Source of the DNA: Streptomyces sp. NBC_00464
GTDB taxonomy: Bacteria; Actinomycetota; Actinomycetes; Streptomycetales; Streptomycetaceae
Length of the DNA stretch: 64,000 bases
Direction: 5' to 3'
NCBI RefSeq assembly: GCF_036013915.1
Contig: NZ_CP107899.1
Location: 2,914,001-2,978,000 of the forward strand
The position numbers and the translations under genes were made by a program. Shown one piece after another: positions 37,416 to 46,931 of the stretch (positions are counted from its first letter, which is position 1; each line of letters begins with the position of its first letter). The notes under the pieces were generated by a model. It was not told the DNA's origin, searched no databases, and saw only the letters and a program-made list of their open reading frames with translations.

Positions 37416-39919
37416 GCCCCCACCTCCGGTGTGACGTCGGAAATGCCGGGTGCGGCGGGACCGATCCGGACCGGACCGCCGGACATGGCACCGGTGTCGG
37501 CCGGGACACCCCGCCCGACGGAGTTCAGCGGCACCCAGACCACCCGGTCAGGCATCTCGGTGACCCGGAGCGGCAGTTGTACGCTGCCCGCCGGGCCGGA
37601 CACGGCCAGCAGATCGCCGTCCTTGACGCCCGTCTCGGCCGCGGTGGCGGCGGAGAGCCGGGCGACCGCGGCGTGCCGGGTCCCGGCCAGCGCCTCGTCG
37701 CCCTCCTGGAGCCGGCCCAGGTCGAGCAGCATCCGGTGGCCCGCGAGGATGGCCTCGCCGTCGCCGGGCCGGGGCAGCGGCTTCGCCGAGGCGCGCGGGT
37801 CGTCGGCGTGCGTCCCCTGCCAGCCGCCGAGCCGGTCCAGCTCGCGGCGTACGGACTTCAGGTCCGGCAGCGCGAAGTGGACGTCGAGCGCGTCGGCCAG
37901 CATGTGCAGCACCCGGGCATCGCCCGGCGCGAGGTTCCGCGTCATCTGCTCGGGCTTCAGCGCGGCCTCGAACATCCGCGCTCTGCCCTCCCAGTTGAGG
38001 AAGGTGCCGGACTTCTCGGCGACCGCGGCCACCGGGAACACCACGTCGGCGCGGTCGGTGACCTCGCTGGGCCGGAGCTCCAGCGAGACCAGGAAGCCGA
38101 CCTGGTCCAGGGCCTCCAGGGCCCGGGCCGGATCGGGCAGGTCGTCGGCCTCGACACCGGCGACGAGCAGCGCGCCCAGCTCGCCGGTGGCCGCGGCCTC
38201 GACGATCTGGCCGGTGTCGCGGCCGAAGCGGGACGGGAGTTCGGCGACGCCCCACACGGCCGCCACCTCGTCCCGGGCCCGCGGGTCGGTGGCCGGGCGG
38301 CCGCCGGGCAGCAGCGACGGGAGTGCGCCCGCCTCCACCGCACCGCGCTCGCCGGCCCGGCGCGGGATCCACACCAGGGTGGCCCCGGTCGCGGTGGCCG
38401 CCCGTACCGCGGCGGTCAGCCCGCCGGGCACTCCGGCCAGCCGCTCGCCGACCACGATCAGGGCGCCCGCACCGCGCAGCGCCTCGGCCGCGACGGCACC
38501 GTCGCCGTCCAGGCCGACCCCGCCCGCGATCGCGTCCAACCACTCGGTCTCGGTGCCGGGGGCGGCGGGCAGCAGCGTGCCACCCGCCTTCGTGAGGCCG
38601 CGGGTGGCGTGCGAGGCGACGGAGAAGGTGCGCTGTCCGTGCTTGCGGTTCGCCTTGCGCAGCCGCAGGAAGACGCCGGGCGCCTCCTCCTCGGACTCGA
38701 ACCCGACCAGCAGCACGGTCGGGGCCTTTTCCAGCGAGGTGTACGTGACACCCGAACCGTCCAGGTCACGGCCGCGTCCCGCGACGCGGGCGGCCAGGAA
38801 GTCGGCCTCCTCGTCGCTGTGCACCCGGGCCCGGAAGTCGATGTCGTTGGTGTCCAGGGCGACCCGGGCGAACTTGCTGTACGCGTACGCGTCCTCGACG
38901 GTCAGCCGGCCGCCCGTGAGGACACCGGTCCTGCCGCGTGCGGCGGAGAGTCCGGCGGCCGCGGCGGCCAGCGCCTCGGGCCAGCTCGCCGGCTCCAGCT
39001 CGCCCGCCTCGTTACGGACCAGCGGGGTGGTGAGCCGGTCGCGCTGCTGGGCGTAGCGGAAGCCGAAGCGGCCCTTGTCGCAGAGCCATTCCTCGTTGAC
39101 CTCGGGGTCGTTGGAGGCGAGGCGCCGCATGACCTTGCCGCGCCGGTGGTCGGTGCGGGTGGCGCAGCCGCCCGCGCAGTGCTCGCACACCGAGGGCGTC
39201 GACACGAGGTCGAAGGGGCGGGAGCGGAACCGGTACGCCGCCGAGGTCAGCGCCCCGACCGGGCAGATCTGGATGGTGTTGCCGGAGAAGTACGACTCGA
39301 ACGGGTCGCCCTCGCCGGTGCCGACCTGCTGGAGCGCACCGCGCTCGATCAGCTCGATCATCGGGTCGCCCGCCACCTGGTTGGAGAACCGGGTGCAGCG
39401 CGCGCAGAGCACGCACCGCTCACGGTCCAGCAGCACCTGGGTGGAGATCGGGACGGGCTTCTCGTACGTCCGCTTCTTCCCGTCGAAGCGGGAGGTCGCG
39501 TCGCCGTGCGACATCGCCTGGTTCTGCAGCGGGCACTCGCCGCCCTTGTCGCAGACCGGACAGTCCAGCGGGTGGTTGATGAGCAGCAGCTCCATCACAC
39601 CGCGCTGTGCCTTGTCGGCGACCGGCGAGGTGATCTGCGACTTGACGACCATGCCGTCGGTGCAGGTGATGGTGCAGGACGCCATCGGCTTGCGCTGGCC
39701 CTCGACCTCGACGATGCACTGGCGGCAGGCGCCGGCCGGGTCGAGGAGCGGGTGGTCGCAGAAGCGCGGGATCTCGATGCCGAGGAGTTCGGCGGCCCGG
39801 ATGACCAGGGTGCCCTTGGGCACGCTGATCGAGATGCCGTCGATGGTCAGCGTGACCAGGTCCTCGGGCGGGAGCGCCGCCTCGCCGCCCCCGGAGGGCG
39901 CACTCGTGGTGACTGTCAT
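37412..39919 (-). CDS. nuoG: NADH-quinone oxidoreductase subunit G
   Basis: 835-residue iron-sulfur subunit. The N-terminal 2Fe-2S domain ([16 protein letters not shown]), a His/Cys 4Fe-4S region ([20 protein letters not shown]), two further clusters ([10 protein letters not shown]) and CEHCAGGC (the N7-type site) precede a molybdopterin-oxidoreductase-like domain without a cofactor site, degenerate in sequence after residue 500. ATG 39919 overlaps the nuoF stop (ATGA). Confidence 0.94.
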   Translation of the reverse strand: MTVTTSAPSGGGEAALPPEDLVTLTIDGISISVPKGTLVIRAAELLGIEIPRFCDHPLLDPAGACRQCIVEVEGQRKPMASCTITCTDGMVVKSQITSPVADKAQRGVMELLLINHPLDCPVCDKGGECPLQNQAMSHGDATSRFDGKKRTYEKPVPISTQVLLDRERCVLCARCTRFSNQVAGDPMIELIERGALQQVGTGEGDPFESYFSGNTIQICPVGALTSAAYRFRSRPFDLVSTPSVCEHCAGGCATRTDHRRGKVMRRLASNDPEVNEEWLCDKGRFGFRYAQQRDRLTTPLVRNEAGELEPASWPEALAAAAAGLSAARGRTGVLTGGRLTVEDAYAYSKFARVALDTNDIDFRARVHSDEEADFLAARVAGRGRDLDGSGVTYTSLEKAPTVLLVGFESEEEAPGVFLRLRKANRKHGQRTFSVASHATRGLTKAGGTLLPAAPGTETEWLDAIAGGVGLDGDGAVAAEALRGAGALIVVGERLAGVPGGLTAAVRAATATGATLVWIPRRAGERGAVEAGALPSLLPGGRPATDPRARDEVAAVWGVAELPSRFGRDTGQIVEAAATGELGALLVAGVEADDLPDPARALEALDQVGFLVSLELRPSEVTDRADVVFPVAAVAEKSGTFLNWEGRARMFEAALKPEQMTRNLAPGDARVLHMLADALDVHFALPDLKSVRRELDRLGGWQGTHADDPRASAKPLPRPGDGEAILAGHRMLLDLGRLQEGDEALAGTRHAAVARLSAATAAETGVKDGDLLAVSGPAGSVQLPLRVTEMPDRVVWVPLNSVGRGVPADTGAMSGGPVRIGPAAPGISDVTPEVGA

Positions 39920-41280
39920 GCGTTCACCCCCTGGGATGCGTTCTTGTCGTCGGCCCAGACGGTCGACCTGGCGGGATCGAAGGGGCAGCCCTTGCCGGTG
40001 ATGTGCTGCTCGTACTCGTCGCGGAAGTACTTCAGCGAGGAGAAGATCGGCGAGGCGGCGCCGTCGCCGAGGGCGCAGAAGGACTTGCCGTTGATGTTGT
40101 CGGCGATGTCGTTCAGCTTGTCGAGGTCCGACATCTGGCCCTTGCCGGCCTCGATGTCGCGGAGCAACTGGACCAGCCAGTACGTGCCCTCACGGCATGG
40201 CGTGCACTTGCCGCAGGACTCGTGGGCGTAGAACTCGGTCCAGCGGGTGACGGCCCGCACCACGCAGGTGGTCTCGTCGAAGCACTGGAGCGCCTTGGTG
40301 CCGAGCATGGATCCGGCAGCGCCGACACCCTCGTAGTCGAGGGGCACGTCGAGGTGCTCCTCCGTGAACATGGGGGTGGAGGAGCCGCCCGGGGTCCAGA
40401 ACTTCAGCCGGTGGCCGGGGCGCATCCCGCCGCTCATGTCGAGGAGCTGGCGCAGCGTGATGCCGAGCGGTGCCTCGTACTGGCCGGGTCCCGAGACATG
40501 GCCGCTGAGCGAGTACAGCGTGAAGCCCGGGGACTTCTCGCTGCCCATGGACTTGAACCAGTCCTTGCCCTTGTTCAGGATCGAGGGAACCGAGGCGATG
40601 GACTCGACGTTGTTCACCACAGTGGGGCAGGCGTACAGACCGGCGACCGCGGGGAAGGGCGGGCGCAGCCGGGGCTGGCCGCGGCGTCCTTCGAGCGAGT
40701 CGAGCAGTGCGGTTTCCTCACCGCAGATGTACGCACCGGCGCCCGCGTGCACGGTGAGTTCCAGATCGAGTCCGGAGCCCATGATGTTCGTACCGAGATA
40801 GCCCGCCTCGTACGCCTCGCGTACGGCCTCGTGCAACCGCCGCAGTACGGGGACGACTTCGCCGCGCAGATAGATGAAGGCGTGCGAGGAGCGGATCGCG
40901 TAGCAGGCGATCACGATGCCTTCGATCAGGCTGTGCGGGTTGGCGAAGAGGAGCGGGATGTCCTTGCAGGTCCCGGGCTCCGACTCGTCGGCGTTGACCA
41001 CCAGGTAGTGCGGCTTGCCGTCGCCCTGCGGGATGAACTGCCACTTCATCCCGGTGGGGAAGCCGGCGCCGCCACGGCCGCGCAGACCGGAGTCCTTGAC
41101 GTACGCGATGAGGTCGTCCGGGGACATGGCCAGCGCCTTGCGCAGACCCTCGTATCCCTCGTGGCGGCGGTAGGTCTCCAGGGTCCAGGATTCCGGCTGG
41201 TCCCAGAAGGCGGACAGGACAGGCGCGAGAAGCTTCTCGGGACTGGTCCCGTTCTTGTCGATTTCGGCGGCCAACGTCAT
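39916..41280 (-). CDS. nuoF: NADH-quinone oxidoreductase subunit F
   Basis: 454-residue NADH- and FMN-binding subunit where electrons enter. [16 protein letters not shown] binds FMN/NADH, the glycine-rich [20 protein letters not shown] continues the site, and [14 protein letters not shown] with a later Cys holds cluster N3. ATG 41280 shares one base with the nuoE stop (TGATG) and has AGGAGG seven bases upstream; a GTG one codon earlier is the alternative start. Confidence 0.95.
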   Translation of the reverse strand: MTLAAEIDKNGTSPEKLLAPVLSAFWDQPESWTLETYRRHEGYEGLRKALAMSPDDLIAYVKDSGLRGRGGAGFPTGMKWQFIPQGDGKPHYLVVNADESEPGTCKDIPLLFANPHSLIEGIVIACYAIRSSHAFIYLRGEVVPVLRRLHEAVREAYEAGYLGTNIMGSGLDLELTVHAGAGAYICGEETALLDSLEGRRGQPRLRPPFPAVAGLYACPTVVNNVESIASVPSILNKGKDWFKSMGSEKSPGFTLYSLSGHVSGPGQYEAPLGITLRQLLDMSGGMRPGHRLKFWTPGGSSTPMFTEEHLDVPLDYEGVGAAGSMLGTKALQCFDETTCVVRAVTRWTEFYAHESCGKCTPCREGTYWLVQLLRDIEAGKGQMSDLDKLNDIADNINGKSFCALGDGAASPIFSSLKYFRDEYEQHITGKGCPFDPARSTVWADDKNASQGVNA

Positions 41281-42128
41281 CACTCCCCCTCCTCGGCGGC
41301 GGGACCGGCCGGGTGGTCCGGGTCGGAGGCCGAGGTCTGCTGTGGCGCGTCATGGGAGCTGAGGTGTTCGGCGCCCTTCTGCGGTTCGTCGCGCGGCGCC
41401 TCGCCTCGCGGTCCCACCACGCGCGCCTGCGGCCCGGCTTCGCCCTTGGCCAGCTTCAGGCCGATGAGCGAGGCGGGTCCGGCGCCGCCGGAGGCCTCCA
41501 CCGCGCCGGGGCGCTCGTCGGGGAAGCCGGCCAGGATCCGGGCGGTCTCCTTGTACGAGCACAGCGGGGCGCCGCGGGTCGGCTCGACGGTGCGGCCGGC
41601 GATCAGGTCGTCGACGAGCTGCGTCGCGCTCTCGGGCGTCTGGTTGTCGAAGAACTCCCAGTTGACCATCACGACGGGCGCGAAGTCGCAGGCCGCGTTG
41701 CACTCGATGTGTTCGAGAGTGACCTTGCCGTCCTCGGTCGTCTCGTCGTTGCCGACGCCGAGGTGGTCCTTGAGCCGGTCGAAGATGGCGTCGCCGCCCA
41801 TCACCGCGCAGAGCGTGTTGGTGCAGACGCCGACCTGGTAGTCGCCGCCGGCCTTGCGCCGGTACATCGTGTAGAAGGTGGCGACCGCGGTGACCTCGGC
41901 GGTGGTGAGGCCGAGCAGTTCGGCGCAGAACGCCATGCCCGTACGCGAGACGTACCCCTCCTCGGACTGCACGAGGTGCAGCAGCGGCAGCAGCGCGGAG
42001 CGGCTGCCGGGGTAGCGGGCGATCACCTCCTTCGCATCCGCTTCGAGCCTGGCGCGCACCTCGGCCGGGTAGGCGGGGGCGGGGAGCTGCGGCATCCCCA
42101 GACTGACTTCGCTACGTGCTTCGGTCAC
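41280..42128 (-). CDS. nuoE: NADH-quinone oxidoreductase subunit E
   Basis: 282-residue thioredoxin-fold protein holding the off-path 2Fe-2S cluster N1a: VCTNTLC and ECNAACD supply the four Cys. It is much longer than E. coli NuoE (166); the final 80 or more residues are Pro/Gly/Ala/Glu rich and probably disordered. GTG 42128 overlaps the nuoD stop (GTGA) and gives the usual family start [18 protein letters not shown]. Confidence 0.93.
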   Translation of the reverse strand: MTEARSEVSLGMPQLPAPAYPAEVRARLEADAKEVIARYPGSRSALLPLLHLVQSEEGYVSRTGMAFCAELLGLTTAEVTAVATFYTMYRRKAGGDYQVGVCTNTLCAVMGGDAIFDRLKDHLGVGNDETTEDGKVTLEHIECNAACDFAPVVMVNWEFFDNQTPESATQLVDDLIAGRTVEPTRGAPLCSYKETARILAGFPDERPGAVEASGGAGPASLIGLKLAKGEAGPQARVVGPRGEAPRDEPQKGAEHLSSHDAPQQTSASDPDHPAGPAAEEGE

Positions 42129-43447
42129 CGGTCGACGCCTCCCATCACGGGGTCGATGGATGCGACGGCGACGATGACGTCGGCGACCTGGCCGCCCTCG
42201 CACATCGCTGCCATGGCCTGGAGGTTGGTGAACGACGGGTCACGGAAGTGGACCCGGTAGGGACGGGTGCCGCCGTCCGAGACGACGTGCACGCCGAGTT
42301 CGCCCTTGGGCGACTCGACCGCGGTGTACGCCTGCCCGGCCGGGACCCGGAAGCCCTCGGTCACCAGCTTGAAGTGGTGGATCAGGGCCTCCATGGAGGT
42401 GCCCATGATCTTCTTGATGTGGTCGAGCGAGTTGCCGAGTCCGTCCGGTCCGAGCGCGAGCTGCGCGGGCCAGGCGATCTTCTTGTCGGCGACCATGACC
42501 GGTCCCGGCTCCAGCCGGTCGATGCACTGCTCGACGATGCGCAGCGACTGGCGCATCTCCTCCAGCCGGATGAGGAAGCGGCCGTAGGCGTCGCAGCTGT
42601 CCGCCGTGGGGACGTCGAACTCGTAGTTCTCGTACCCGCAGTAGGGGTCGGTCTTGCGCAGGTCGTGCGGGAGTCCGGCGGAGCGCAGGACCGGGCCGGT
42701 GGCGCCGAGCGCCATGCAGCCGGTGAGGTCGAGGTAGCCGACGTCCTGCATGCGGGCCTTGAAGATGGGGTTGCCGGTGGCGAGCTTGTCGTACTCCGGC
42801 AGGTTCTTCTTCATGGTCTTCACGAACTCGCGCAGCTGGTCGACCGCGCCCGGGGGCAGGTCCTGGGCGAGTCCGCCGGGGCGGACGAACGCGTGGTTCA
42901 TCCGCAGGCCGGTGATCAGCTCGAAGAGGTCGAGAACGAGTTCACGATCGCGGAAGCCGTAGATCATGATCGTCGTGGCGCCGAGCTCCATGCCGCCGGT
43001 GGCGATGCACACCAGGTGCGAGGAGATCCGGTTGAGCTCCATCAGGAGCACGCGCAGGACGGTGGCCCGGTCGGGGATCTGGTCCTCGATGCCGAGGAGC
43101 TTCTCGACCCCCAGGCAGTACGCCGTCTCGTTGAAGAACGGCGTCAGGTAGTCCATGCGCGTGACGAACGTGGTGCCCTGCGTCCAGTTCCGGAATTCGA
43201 GGTTCTTCTCGATGCCGGTGTGGAGGTAGCCGATGCCGCAGCGGGCCTCGGTGACGGTCTCGCCGTCGATCTCCAGGATCAGCCGGAGCACGCCGTGCGT
43301 GGACGGGTGCTGGGGCCCCATGTTGACGATGATGCGTTCGTCGTCGGACTTGACCGCCGATTCGACGACCTCGTCCCAGTCGCCGCCGGTGACTGTATAT
43401 ACAGTCCCCTCGGTCGTGGCCCTGGGTGTTGCGTGGGGAGTGGTCAT
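42125..43447 (-). CDS. nuoD: NADH-quinone oxidoreductase subunit D
   Basis: 440-residue 49-kDa-type subunit that, with NuoB, forms the quinone-reduction site. [18 protein letters not shown] carries the quinone-binding His, and [13 protein letters not shown] and [14 protein letters not shown] are conserved. The N-terminal region contains a palindrome of rare codons (43391-43406). ATG 43447 shares one base with the nuoC stop. Confidence 0.95.
   Translation of the reverse strand: MTTPHATPRATTEGTVYTVTGGDWDEVVESAVKSDDERIIVNMGPQHPSTHGVLRLILEIDGETVTEARCGIGYLHTGIEKNLEFRNWTQGTTFVTRMDYLTPFFNETAYCLGVEKLLGIEDQIPDRATVLRVLLMELNRISSHLVCIATGGMELGATTIMIYGFRDRELVLDLFELITGLRMNHAFVRPGGLAQDLPPGAVDQLREFVKTMKKNLPEYDKLATGNPIFKARMQDVGYLDLTGCMALGATGPVLRSAGLPHDLRKTDPYCGYENYEFDVPTADSCDAYGRFLIRLEEMRQSLRIVEQCIDRLEPGPVMVADKKIAWPAQLALGPDGLGNSLDHIKKIMGTSMEALIHHFKLVTEGFRVPAGQAYTAVESPKGELGVHVVSDGGTRPYRVHFRDPSFTNLQAMAAMCEGGQVADVIVAVASIDPVMGGVDR
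43391..43406. promoter_or_regulatory. Perfect 16-base palindrome inside nuoD
   Basis: GACTGTATATACAGTC is a perfect palindrome in coding sequence for residues about 15-19 of NuoD (ACT GTA TAT ACA GTC on the minus strand). GTA, TAT and ACA are all rare Streptomyces codons, so amino-acid sequence alone does not explain the choice. It has the look of a dimeric repressor operator; no factor is assigned. Confidence 0.5.
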
Positions 43448-44160
43448 CAGGAGTACGACCTCCGCTGGTCCGGAGCCGGGATCTGGGCGCCCTTGTACTC
43501 GACGGCGATGCCGCCGAGCGGATAGTCCTTGCGCTGCGGGAAGCCCTGCCAGTCGTCCGGCATCATGATCCGCGTGAGGGCGGGGTGCCCGTCGAAGATC
43601 AGCCCGAAGAAGTCGTAGGTCTCGCGCTCGTGCCAGTCGTTGGTCGGGTAGACCGCGACGAGGGACGGGATGTGCGGATCACTGTCCGGCGCGGAGACCT
43701 CCAGCCGGATGAGCCGGCCGTGGGTGAGGGACCGCAGGTGGTAGACGGCGTGCAGCTCGCGTCCCTTGTCACCGAGGAAGTGGACGCCGCTCACCCCCGT
43801 ACAGAGCTCGAAGCGCAGTGCCGGGTCGTCGCGCAGGGTCCTGGCGACGGTGGGCAGGTGCTCGCGGGCGATGTGGAAGGTGAGCTCGTCGCGGTCGACG
43901 ACCGTCTTCTCGATGGCGTTGTCGGGAAGCAGACCCTGTTCCTCCAGGGCCCCTTCGAGCTCGTCGGCCACCTCGTCGAACCAGCCGCCGTACGGGCGCG
44001 AGGTGGCGCCCGGCAGGGCGACGGTACGGACGAGGCCGCCGTAGCCGGAGGTGTCGCCGCCGTTGTCGGCGCCGAACATTCCCTTGCGTACGCCGATGAC
44101 CTCGCCGTGCTCGTCGCGCGGGGCGGGGACGCCGTTGCCGTTCTGCTCCTGGTCGCTCAT
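43447..44160 (-). CDS. nuoC: NADH-quinone oxidoreductase subunit C
   Basis: 237-residue 30-kDa-type subunit of the peripheral arm. The family block [47 protein letters not shown] is present near the C-terminus (described in pieces: [13 protein letters not shown], then RKDYPLGG). A Gly/Asp-rich N-terminal extension of about 60 residues precedes the fold. It is separate from nuoD, not fused as in E. coli. Overlaps nuoB stop by ATGA. Confidence 0.94.
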   Translation of the reverse strand: MSDQEQNGNGVPAPRDEHGEVIGVRKGMFGADNGGDTSGYGGLVRTVALPGATSRPYGGWFDEVADELEGALEEQGLLPDNAIEKTVVDRDELTFHIAREHLPTVARTLRDDPALRFELCTGVSGVHFLGDKGRELHAVYHLRSLTHGRLIRLEVSAPDSDPHIPSLVAVYPTNDWHERETYDFFGLIFDGHPALTRIMMPDDWQGFPQRKDYPLGGIAVEYKGAQIPAPDQRRSYS

Positions 44161-44711
44161 CGCAGAAGCCCCTTCATCTCGATCAGGGGCAGTGCGTTGA
44201 GCGCCGCTTCCTCCGCCTCACGGGCGGCCTCCTCGGCGTTGACCCCGAGCTTGGAGCCCTGGATCTTCTGGTGGAGCTTGAGGATCGCGTCCATCAGCAT
44301 CTCGGGCCGCGGCGGGCAGCCCGGCAAATAGATATCAACCGGGACAATATGATCAACACCCTGAACAATGGCGTAATTGTTGAACATTCCGCCCGATGAC
44401 GCGCAAACGCCCATGGAGATGACCCACTTGGGGTTCGGCATCTGGTCGTAGACCTGCCGCAGGACGGGCGCCATCTTCTGGCTCACCCGCCCCGCCACGA
44501 TCATCAGGTCCGCCTGGCGCGGCGATCCGCGGAAGACCTCCATGCCGAACCGGGCCAGGTCATAGCGCCCGGCCCCGGTCGTCATCATCTCGATGGCGCA
44601 GCAGGCGAGTCCGAACGTGGCCGGGAAGACGGAGGACTTCCGTACCCAGCCGGCGGCCTGCTCGACAGTGGTCAGCACGAAGCCGCTGGGCAGCTTCTCT
44701 TCGAGTCCCAT
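44157..44711 (-). CDS. nuoB: NADH-quinone oxidoreductase subunit B
   Basis: 184-residue subunit holding the last cluster, N2: Cys37 and Cys38 (LACCAIE), Cys103 (MGVCASSGG) and Cys132 (LPGCPPRPE). It donates electrons to quinone at the NuoD interface. Codon use changes sharply for residues about 108-130, between the third and fourth cluster Cys, where A/T-ending codons dominate (see the AT-rich patch). ATG 44711; 17 bases separate it from nuoA. Confidence 0.95.
   Translation of the reverse strand: MGLEEKLPSGFVLTTVEQAAGWVRKSSVFPATFGLACCAIEMMTTGAGRYDLARFGMEVFRGSPRQADLMIVAGRVSQKMAPVLRQVYDQMPNPKWVISMGVCASSGGMFNNYAIVQGVDHIVPVDIYLPGCPPRPEMLMDAILKLHQKIQGSKLGVNAEEAAREAEEAALNALPLIEMKGLLR
44325..44390. 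other. AT-rich codon patch with inverted repeat inside nuoB
   Basis: By my count 26 of 66 bases are G or C (39%) in a gene otherwise above 65%. It includes the imperfect inverted repeat TGAACAAT (44362-44369), six bases, ATTGTTGA (44376-44383), and two related GAT(AT)CAAC elements at 44331-44339 and 44351-44357. On the coding strand it gives codons such as AAT, ATT, GTT, GAT, CAT, TAT and TTG. The protein sequence is fully conserved-looking, so this is a DNA- or RNA-level peculiarity. Confidence 0.7.
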
Positions 44712-44728
44712 ATGTGCCCCTCAGCCCC

Positions 44729-45088
44729 TCAGTCCCATTCCAGGCCGCCGCGACGCCATACATACGCATAGGCGACGAAGACGGTGAGCACGAAGAGCAG
44801 CATCTCGACGAGCCCGAAGATCCCGAGGGCGTCGAAGGTGACCGCCCAGGGATAGAGGAAGACGATCTCGATGTCGAAGACGATGAAGAGCATCGCCGTC
44901 AGGTAGTACTTGATGGGAAAACGGCCACCTCCGGCTGGAGTCGGGGTGGGTTCAATACCGCACTCGTACGCTTCGAGCTTCGCCCGGTTGTACCGCTTGG
45001 GGCCGATAAGCGTGGCACTGACCACGGAGAAGATCGCAAACCCCGCCCCGAGGGCACCGAGCACGAGGATGGGCGCGTAGGCATTCAC
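44729..45088 (-). CDS. nuoA: NADH-quinone oxidoreductase subunit A
   Basis: 119-residue three-helix membrane subunit. YECGIEPTPTPAGGGRFPIKYY and FIVFDIEIVFLYPWAV are diagnostic; the loop between helices 1 and 2 contains the Cys that senses the active/deactive state in mitochondria. GTG 45088 is chosen over a 14-residue extension because GGAGCGAGGAG lies just upstream and the family starts here. First gene of the operon, with a Rex-type operator 82-97 bases upstream. Confidence 0.94.
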   Translation of the reverse strand: MNAYAPILVLGALGAGFAIFSVVSATLIGPKRYNRAKLEAYECGIEPTPTPAGGGRFPIKYYLTAMLFIVFDIEIVFLYPWAVTFDALGIFGLVEMLLFVLTVFVAYAYVWRRGGLEWD

Positions 45089-45169
45089 GCTCCTCGCTCC
45101 TTCCAGTCGTCCTTGACCGTTGGACCGCATCGGGCGACCTGGCTCGCCACCTCACCAAGATCGTGCACA

Positions 45170-45185
45170 TGTGAGGCAGTTCACA
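45170..45185. promoter_or_regulatory. Rex (redox) operator upstream of nuoA
   Basis: TGTGAGGCAGTTCACA matches the Streptomyces Rex operator form TGTGAACGCGTTCACA at both outer arms (TGTGA and TTCACA). Rex senses the NADH/NAD+ ratio and represses respiratory genes until NADH is high; nuo is a sensible target and control of nuo by Rex has been proposed in S. coelicolor, as I recall. It lies 82-97 bases before the nuoA start, suitable for covering the promoter. Confidence 0.7.
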
Positions 45186-45617
45186 AGCCCGACTGCCCCG
45201 CATCCTATGCCTGCCGTCCTGTGATCTGCGACACGGGGTACGACAACGCCTTTGTGATCTCCACCACCTGACGAACGATCATGAAGTCGGATGAGCGGTG
45301 ATCTTCATACGCGAAGCGGCCGAGTGATCACGAGACGTGACATCCACTGCCGTTACCGCTGGTCAAAGGGGTGTCGCCCTATCAAGCCGCAGCAGCATGC
45401 GCCAAATTGGCGATGGACTCGATCGGGTGATAAAGGGATCTGCCCCACTCTGCGATCAGGGCGGGTCACTCGCACGGGAGGCCGCTCGGGACGAAGTGGA
45501 TGCATCTCGACATCCACCCCTTACAGGGCGAATCGGTCGCGATGTGCCGTCAGTTCCCGGCCGGCGGGAGGCCCCGCGCGCCGGGCCCTCGTATGCCCAT
45601 CACACCGAGAGCATGCT

Positions 45618-45631
45618 GTGACCTGCGTCAC
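45618..45631. promoter_or_regulatory. Crp-like site upstream of the NlpC/P60 gene
   Basis: GTGACCTGCGTCAC fits the GTG(N)6GNCAC motif described for Streptomyces Crp, which acts in germination and development. It lies 239 bases before the hydrolase start. The motif is short enough to occur by chance. Confidence 0.35.
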
Positions 45632-45869
45632 TCCACAAAGGCCGCCACACAAGCGGGCTTGGCCAACCGTGTGAACGGATGGTAAGTGACGGGCAATTCG
45701 GGCGTATTGCCGAAAGCCCGTGATCACAGCCGTGTTGACGCATGCCCGATTTGCCCGTTACGGCGTCAATAAGGGCTCCCAGAAAGCGGATTCACAGGTT
45801 CCGGACGTAACTGTGTCGCAACACACGTTTCTTGATGGGACCCCTGAGGCCCTGATAGCGCTAGTACCC

Positions 45870-46724
45870 ATGTCCCACACCGCTCTCATACCCAGCCACC
45901 GGAAGCCCCGCCGAAACGCCTCGAAGACGGCGCTGCGGGCCGGAGTTGCCGGTGGCGTCCTCAGCACCATCGCGGTCGCAGGCGCTGCCGGTCCGGCCCA
46001 GGCCGCCGAGCCGGTGACCCAGACCATCGAGATGCCCACCATCACGGCCGGGCTCTCCACCACCGTCGCGGCGTCCGCCGAGGCCACGCAGCAGGTCGCC
46101 CTGGACCTGGAGACGCAGGCGCACGAGGAAGCGGCGGCCACCACCGCCGCCAAGGCCGCCAAGAAGGCCAAGGCCGAGGCGGTCCGCAAGGCCGAGGCCA
46201 AGAAGAAGGCCGAAGCCAAGGCGAAGGCCGAAGCGCAGGCCAAGGCGGAGGCCGCCGAGCGCGCCTCCCGCTCCGCCGCGCGCACGACGCTGAGCGCCTC
46301 CACCGGCTCCGGCTCCTCCTCCTCGGGCTCCTCGTCGTCCGCCACGACGTCGTACAGCTCCACCGCCACGGGCTCCGCCGCCTCCGTCGTCGCGTTCGCG
46401 CAGGCGCAGGTCGGCGACGCGTACGTGTCCGGCGGCACCGGCCCCAACTCCTGGGACTGCTCCGGCCTCGTCCAGGCCGCGTTCCGCACGGTGGGCGTCG
46501 ACCTGCCGCGCGTCTCGCAGAGCCAGTCGACCGCGGGCACCCAGGTCTCGCTGAGCAACCTCCAGCCGGGCGACATCCTGTACTGGGGCGGCGCGGGCAG
46601 CGCGTACCACGTCGGTATCTACGTGGGCGGCGGCCAGTTCGTCGGCGCGCAGAACTCCTCCACCGGTGTGGTGCAGAAGTCCCTGGACTACGACCCGCCG
46701 TCGGGCGCGGTCCGCGTCCTCTGA
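45870..46724 (+). CDS. Secreted NlpC/P60 (C40) peptidoglycan endopeptidase
   Basis: 284-residue exported cell-wall hydrolase. Signal peptide 1-45 (ends PAQA before AEP), then a Lys/Ala/Glu-rich segment (about 80-135) expected to form a coiled coil or wall-binding stalk, a Ser/Thr-rich hinge and the C40 domain. Catalytic Cys197 (NSWDCSGLVQ) and His247 (SAYHVGIYVGG) are present. Such enzymes cut D-gamma-glutamyl-diaminopimelate bonds during growth or germination. Long leader region upstream; terminator at 46757-46798. Confidence 0.9.
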   Translation: MSHTALIPSHRKPRRNASKTALRAGVAGGVLSTIAVAGAAGPAQAAEPVTQTIEMPTITAGLSTTVAASAEATQQVALDLETQAHEEAAATTAAKAAKKAKAEAVRKAEAKKKAEAKAKAEAQAKAEAAERASRSAARTTLSASTGSGSSSSGSSSSATTSYSSTATGSAASVVAFAQAQVGDAYVSGGTGPNSWDCSGLVQAAFRTVGVDLPRVSQSQSTAGTQVSLSNLQPGDILYWGGAGSAYHVGIYVGGGQFVGAQNSSTGVVQKSLDYDPPSGAVRVL

Positions 46725-46756
46725 GTTCACGGATTCACAAGCGCCTCGGCGCACAT

Positions 46757-46798
46757 CGAAGGGCCGTCGCTCCCCCGCTCGGGAGCTGCGGTCCTTCG
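46757..46798 (+). terminator. Terminator after the NlpC/P60 gene
   Basis: An interrupted stem, with the outer arms CGAAGG/CCTTCG and the inner arm GCTCCC/GGGAGC around a CCGCTC loop, starting 33 bases after the stop. GC-rich and followed by TCGTTT. Confidence 0.65.
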
Positions 46799-46810
46799 TC
46801 GTTTCCGGCC

Positions 46811-46855
46811 GGTTCGCGACGTCACCCCCGGCGGCCACGGGTGAGGTCGCGAACC
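46811..46855. repeat. 17-base inverted repeat upstream of the MFS gene
   Basis: 46811-46827 pairs with 46839-46855 at 16 of 17 positions around an 11-base loop. It is separate from the preceding terminator and ends 76 bases before ATG 46932. It could be a second terminator, an operator for the exporter, or a leader hairpin; there is no U-run. Confidence 0.55.
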
Positions 46856-46931
46856 TGCCGGACTCCGTCCGCCGGAGCTTGTGAACTGGGGCGAACAGCC
46901 CCCGCGTCACCGAGCACAGGACGGCCCCGTC

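Larger units (their letters stand above)
45089..45869. other. 781-base divergent region between nuoA and the NlpC/P60 gene
   Basis: Holds no convincing gene. It contains a Rex-type operator (45170-45185), two TGTGATCT words near 45221 and 45253, a GTG(N)6GTCAC Crp-like site (45618-45631), a GGCAAT/ATTGCC inverted repeat (45692-45711) and TTGACG at 45735-45740, a possible -35 for the wall hydrolase without a matching -10. I looked for a ydaO/c-di-AMP riboswitch, expected before such hydrolases in actinomycetes, and did not see its conserved core. Confidence 0.5.

Noticed and set aside
35781..39056. 1091-codon open frame antisense to nuoI, nuoH and nuoG
   Set aside because: Opposes three clear complex I genes, with low-complexity Asp/Arg/His then Ser/Arg-rich product and no start signals.
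43391..43406. LexA/SOS box in nuoD
   Set aside because: The palindrome lacks the GAAC...GTTC arms of the actinobacterial LexA site; it is kept only as an unassigned operator-like element.
45400..45869. c-di-AMP (ydaO) riboswitch before the NlpC/P60 gene
   Set aside because: Expected from other Streptomyces wall-hydrolase genes, but the conserved GGGGAACC-like and AATC core elements could not be found by eye.
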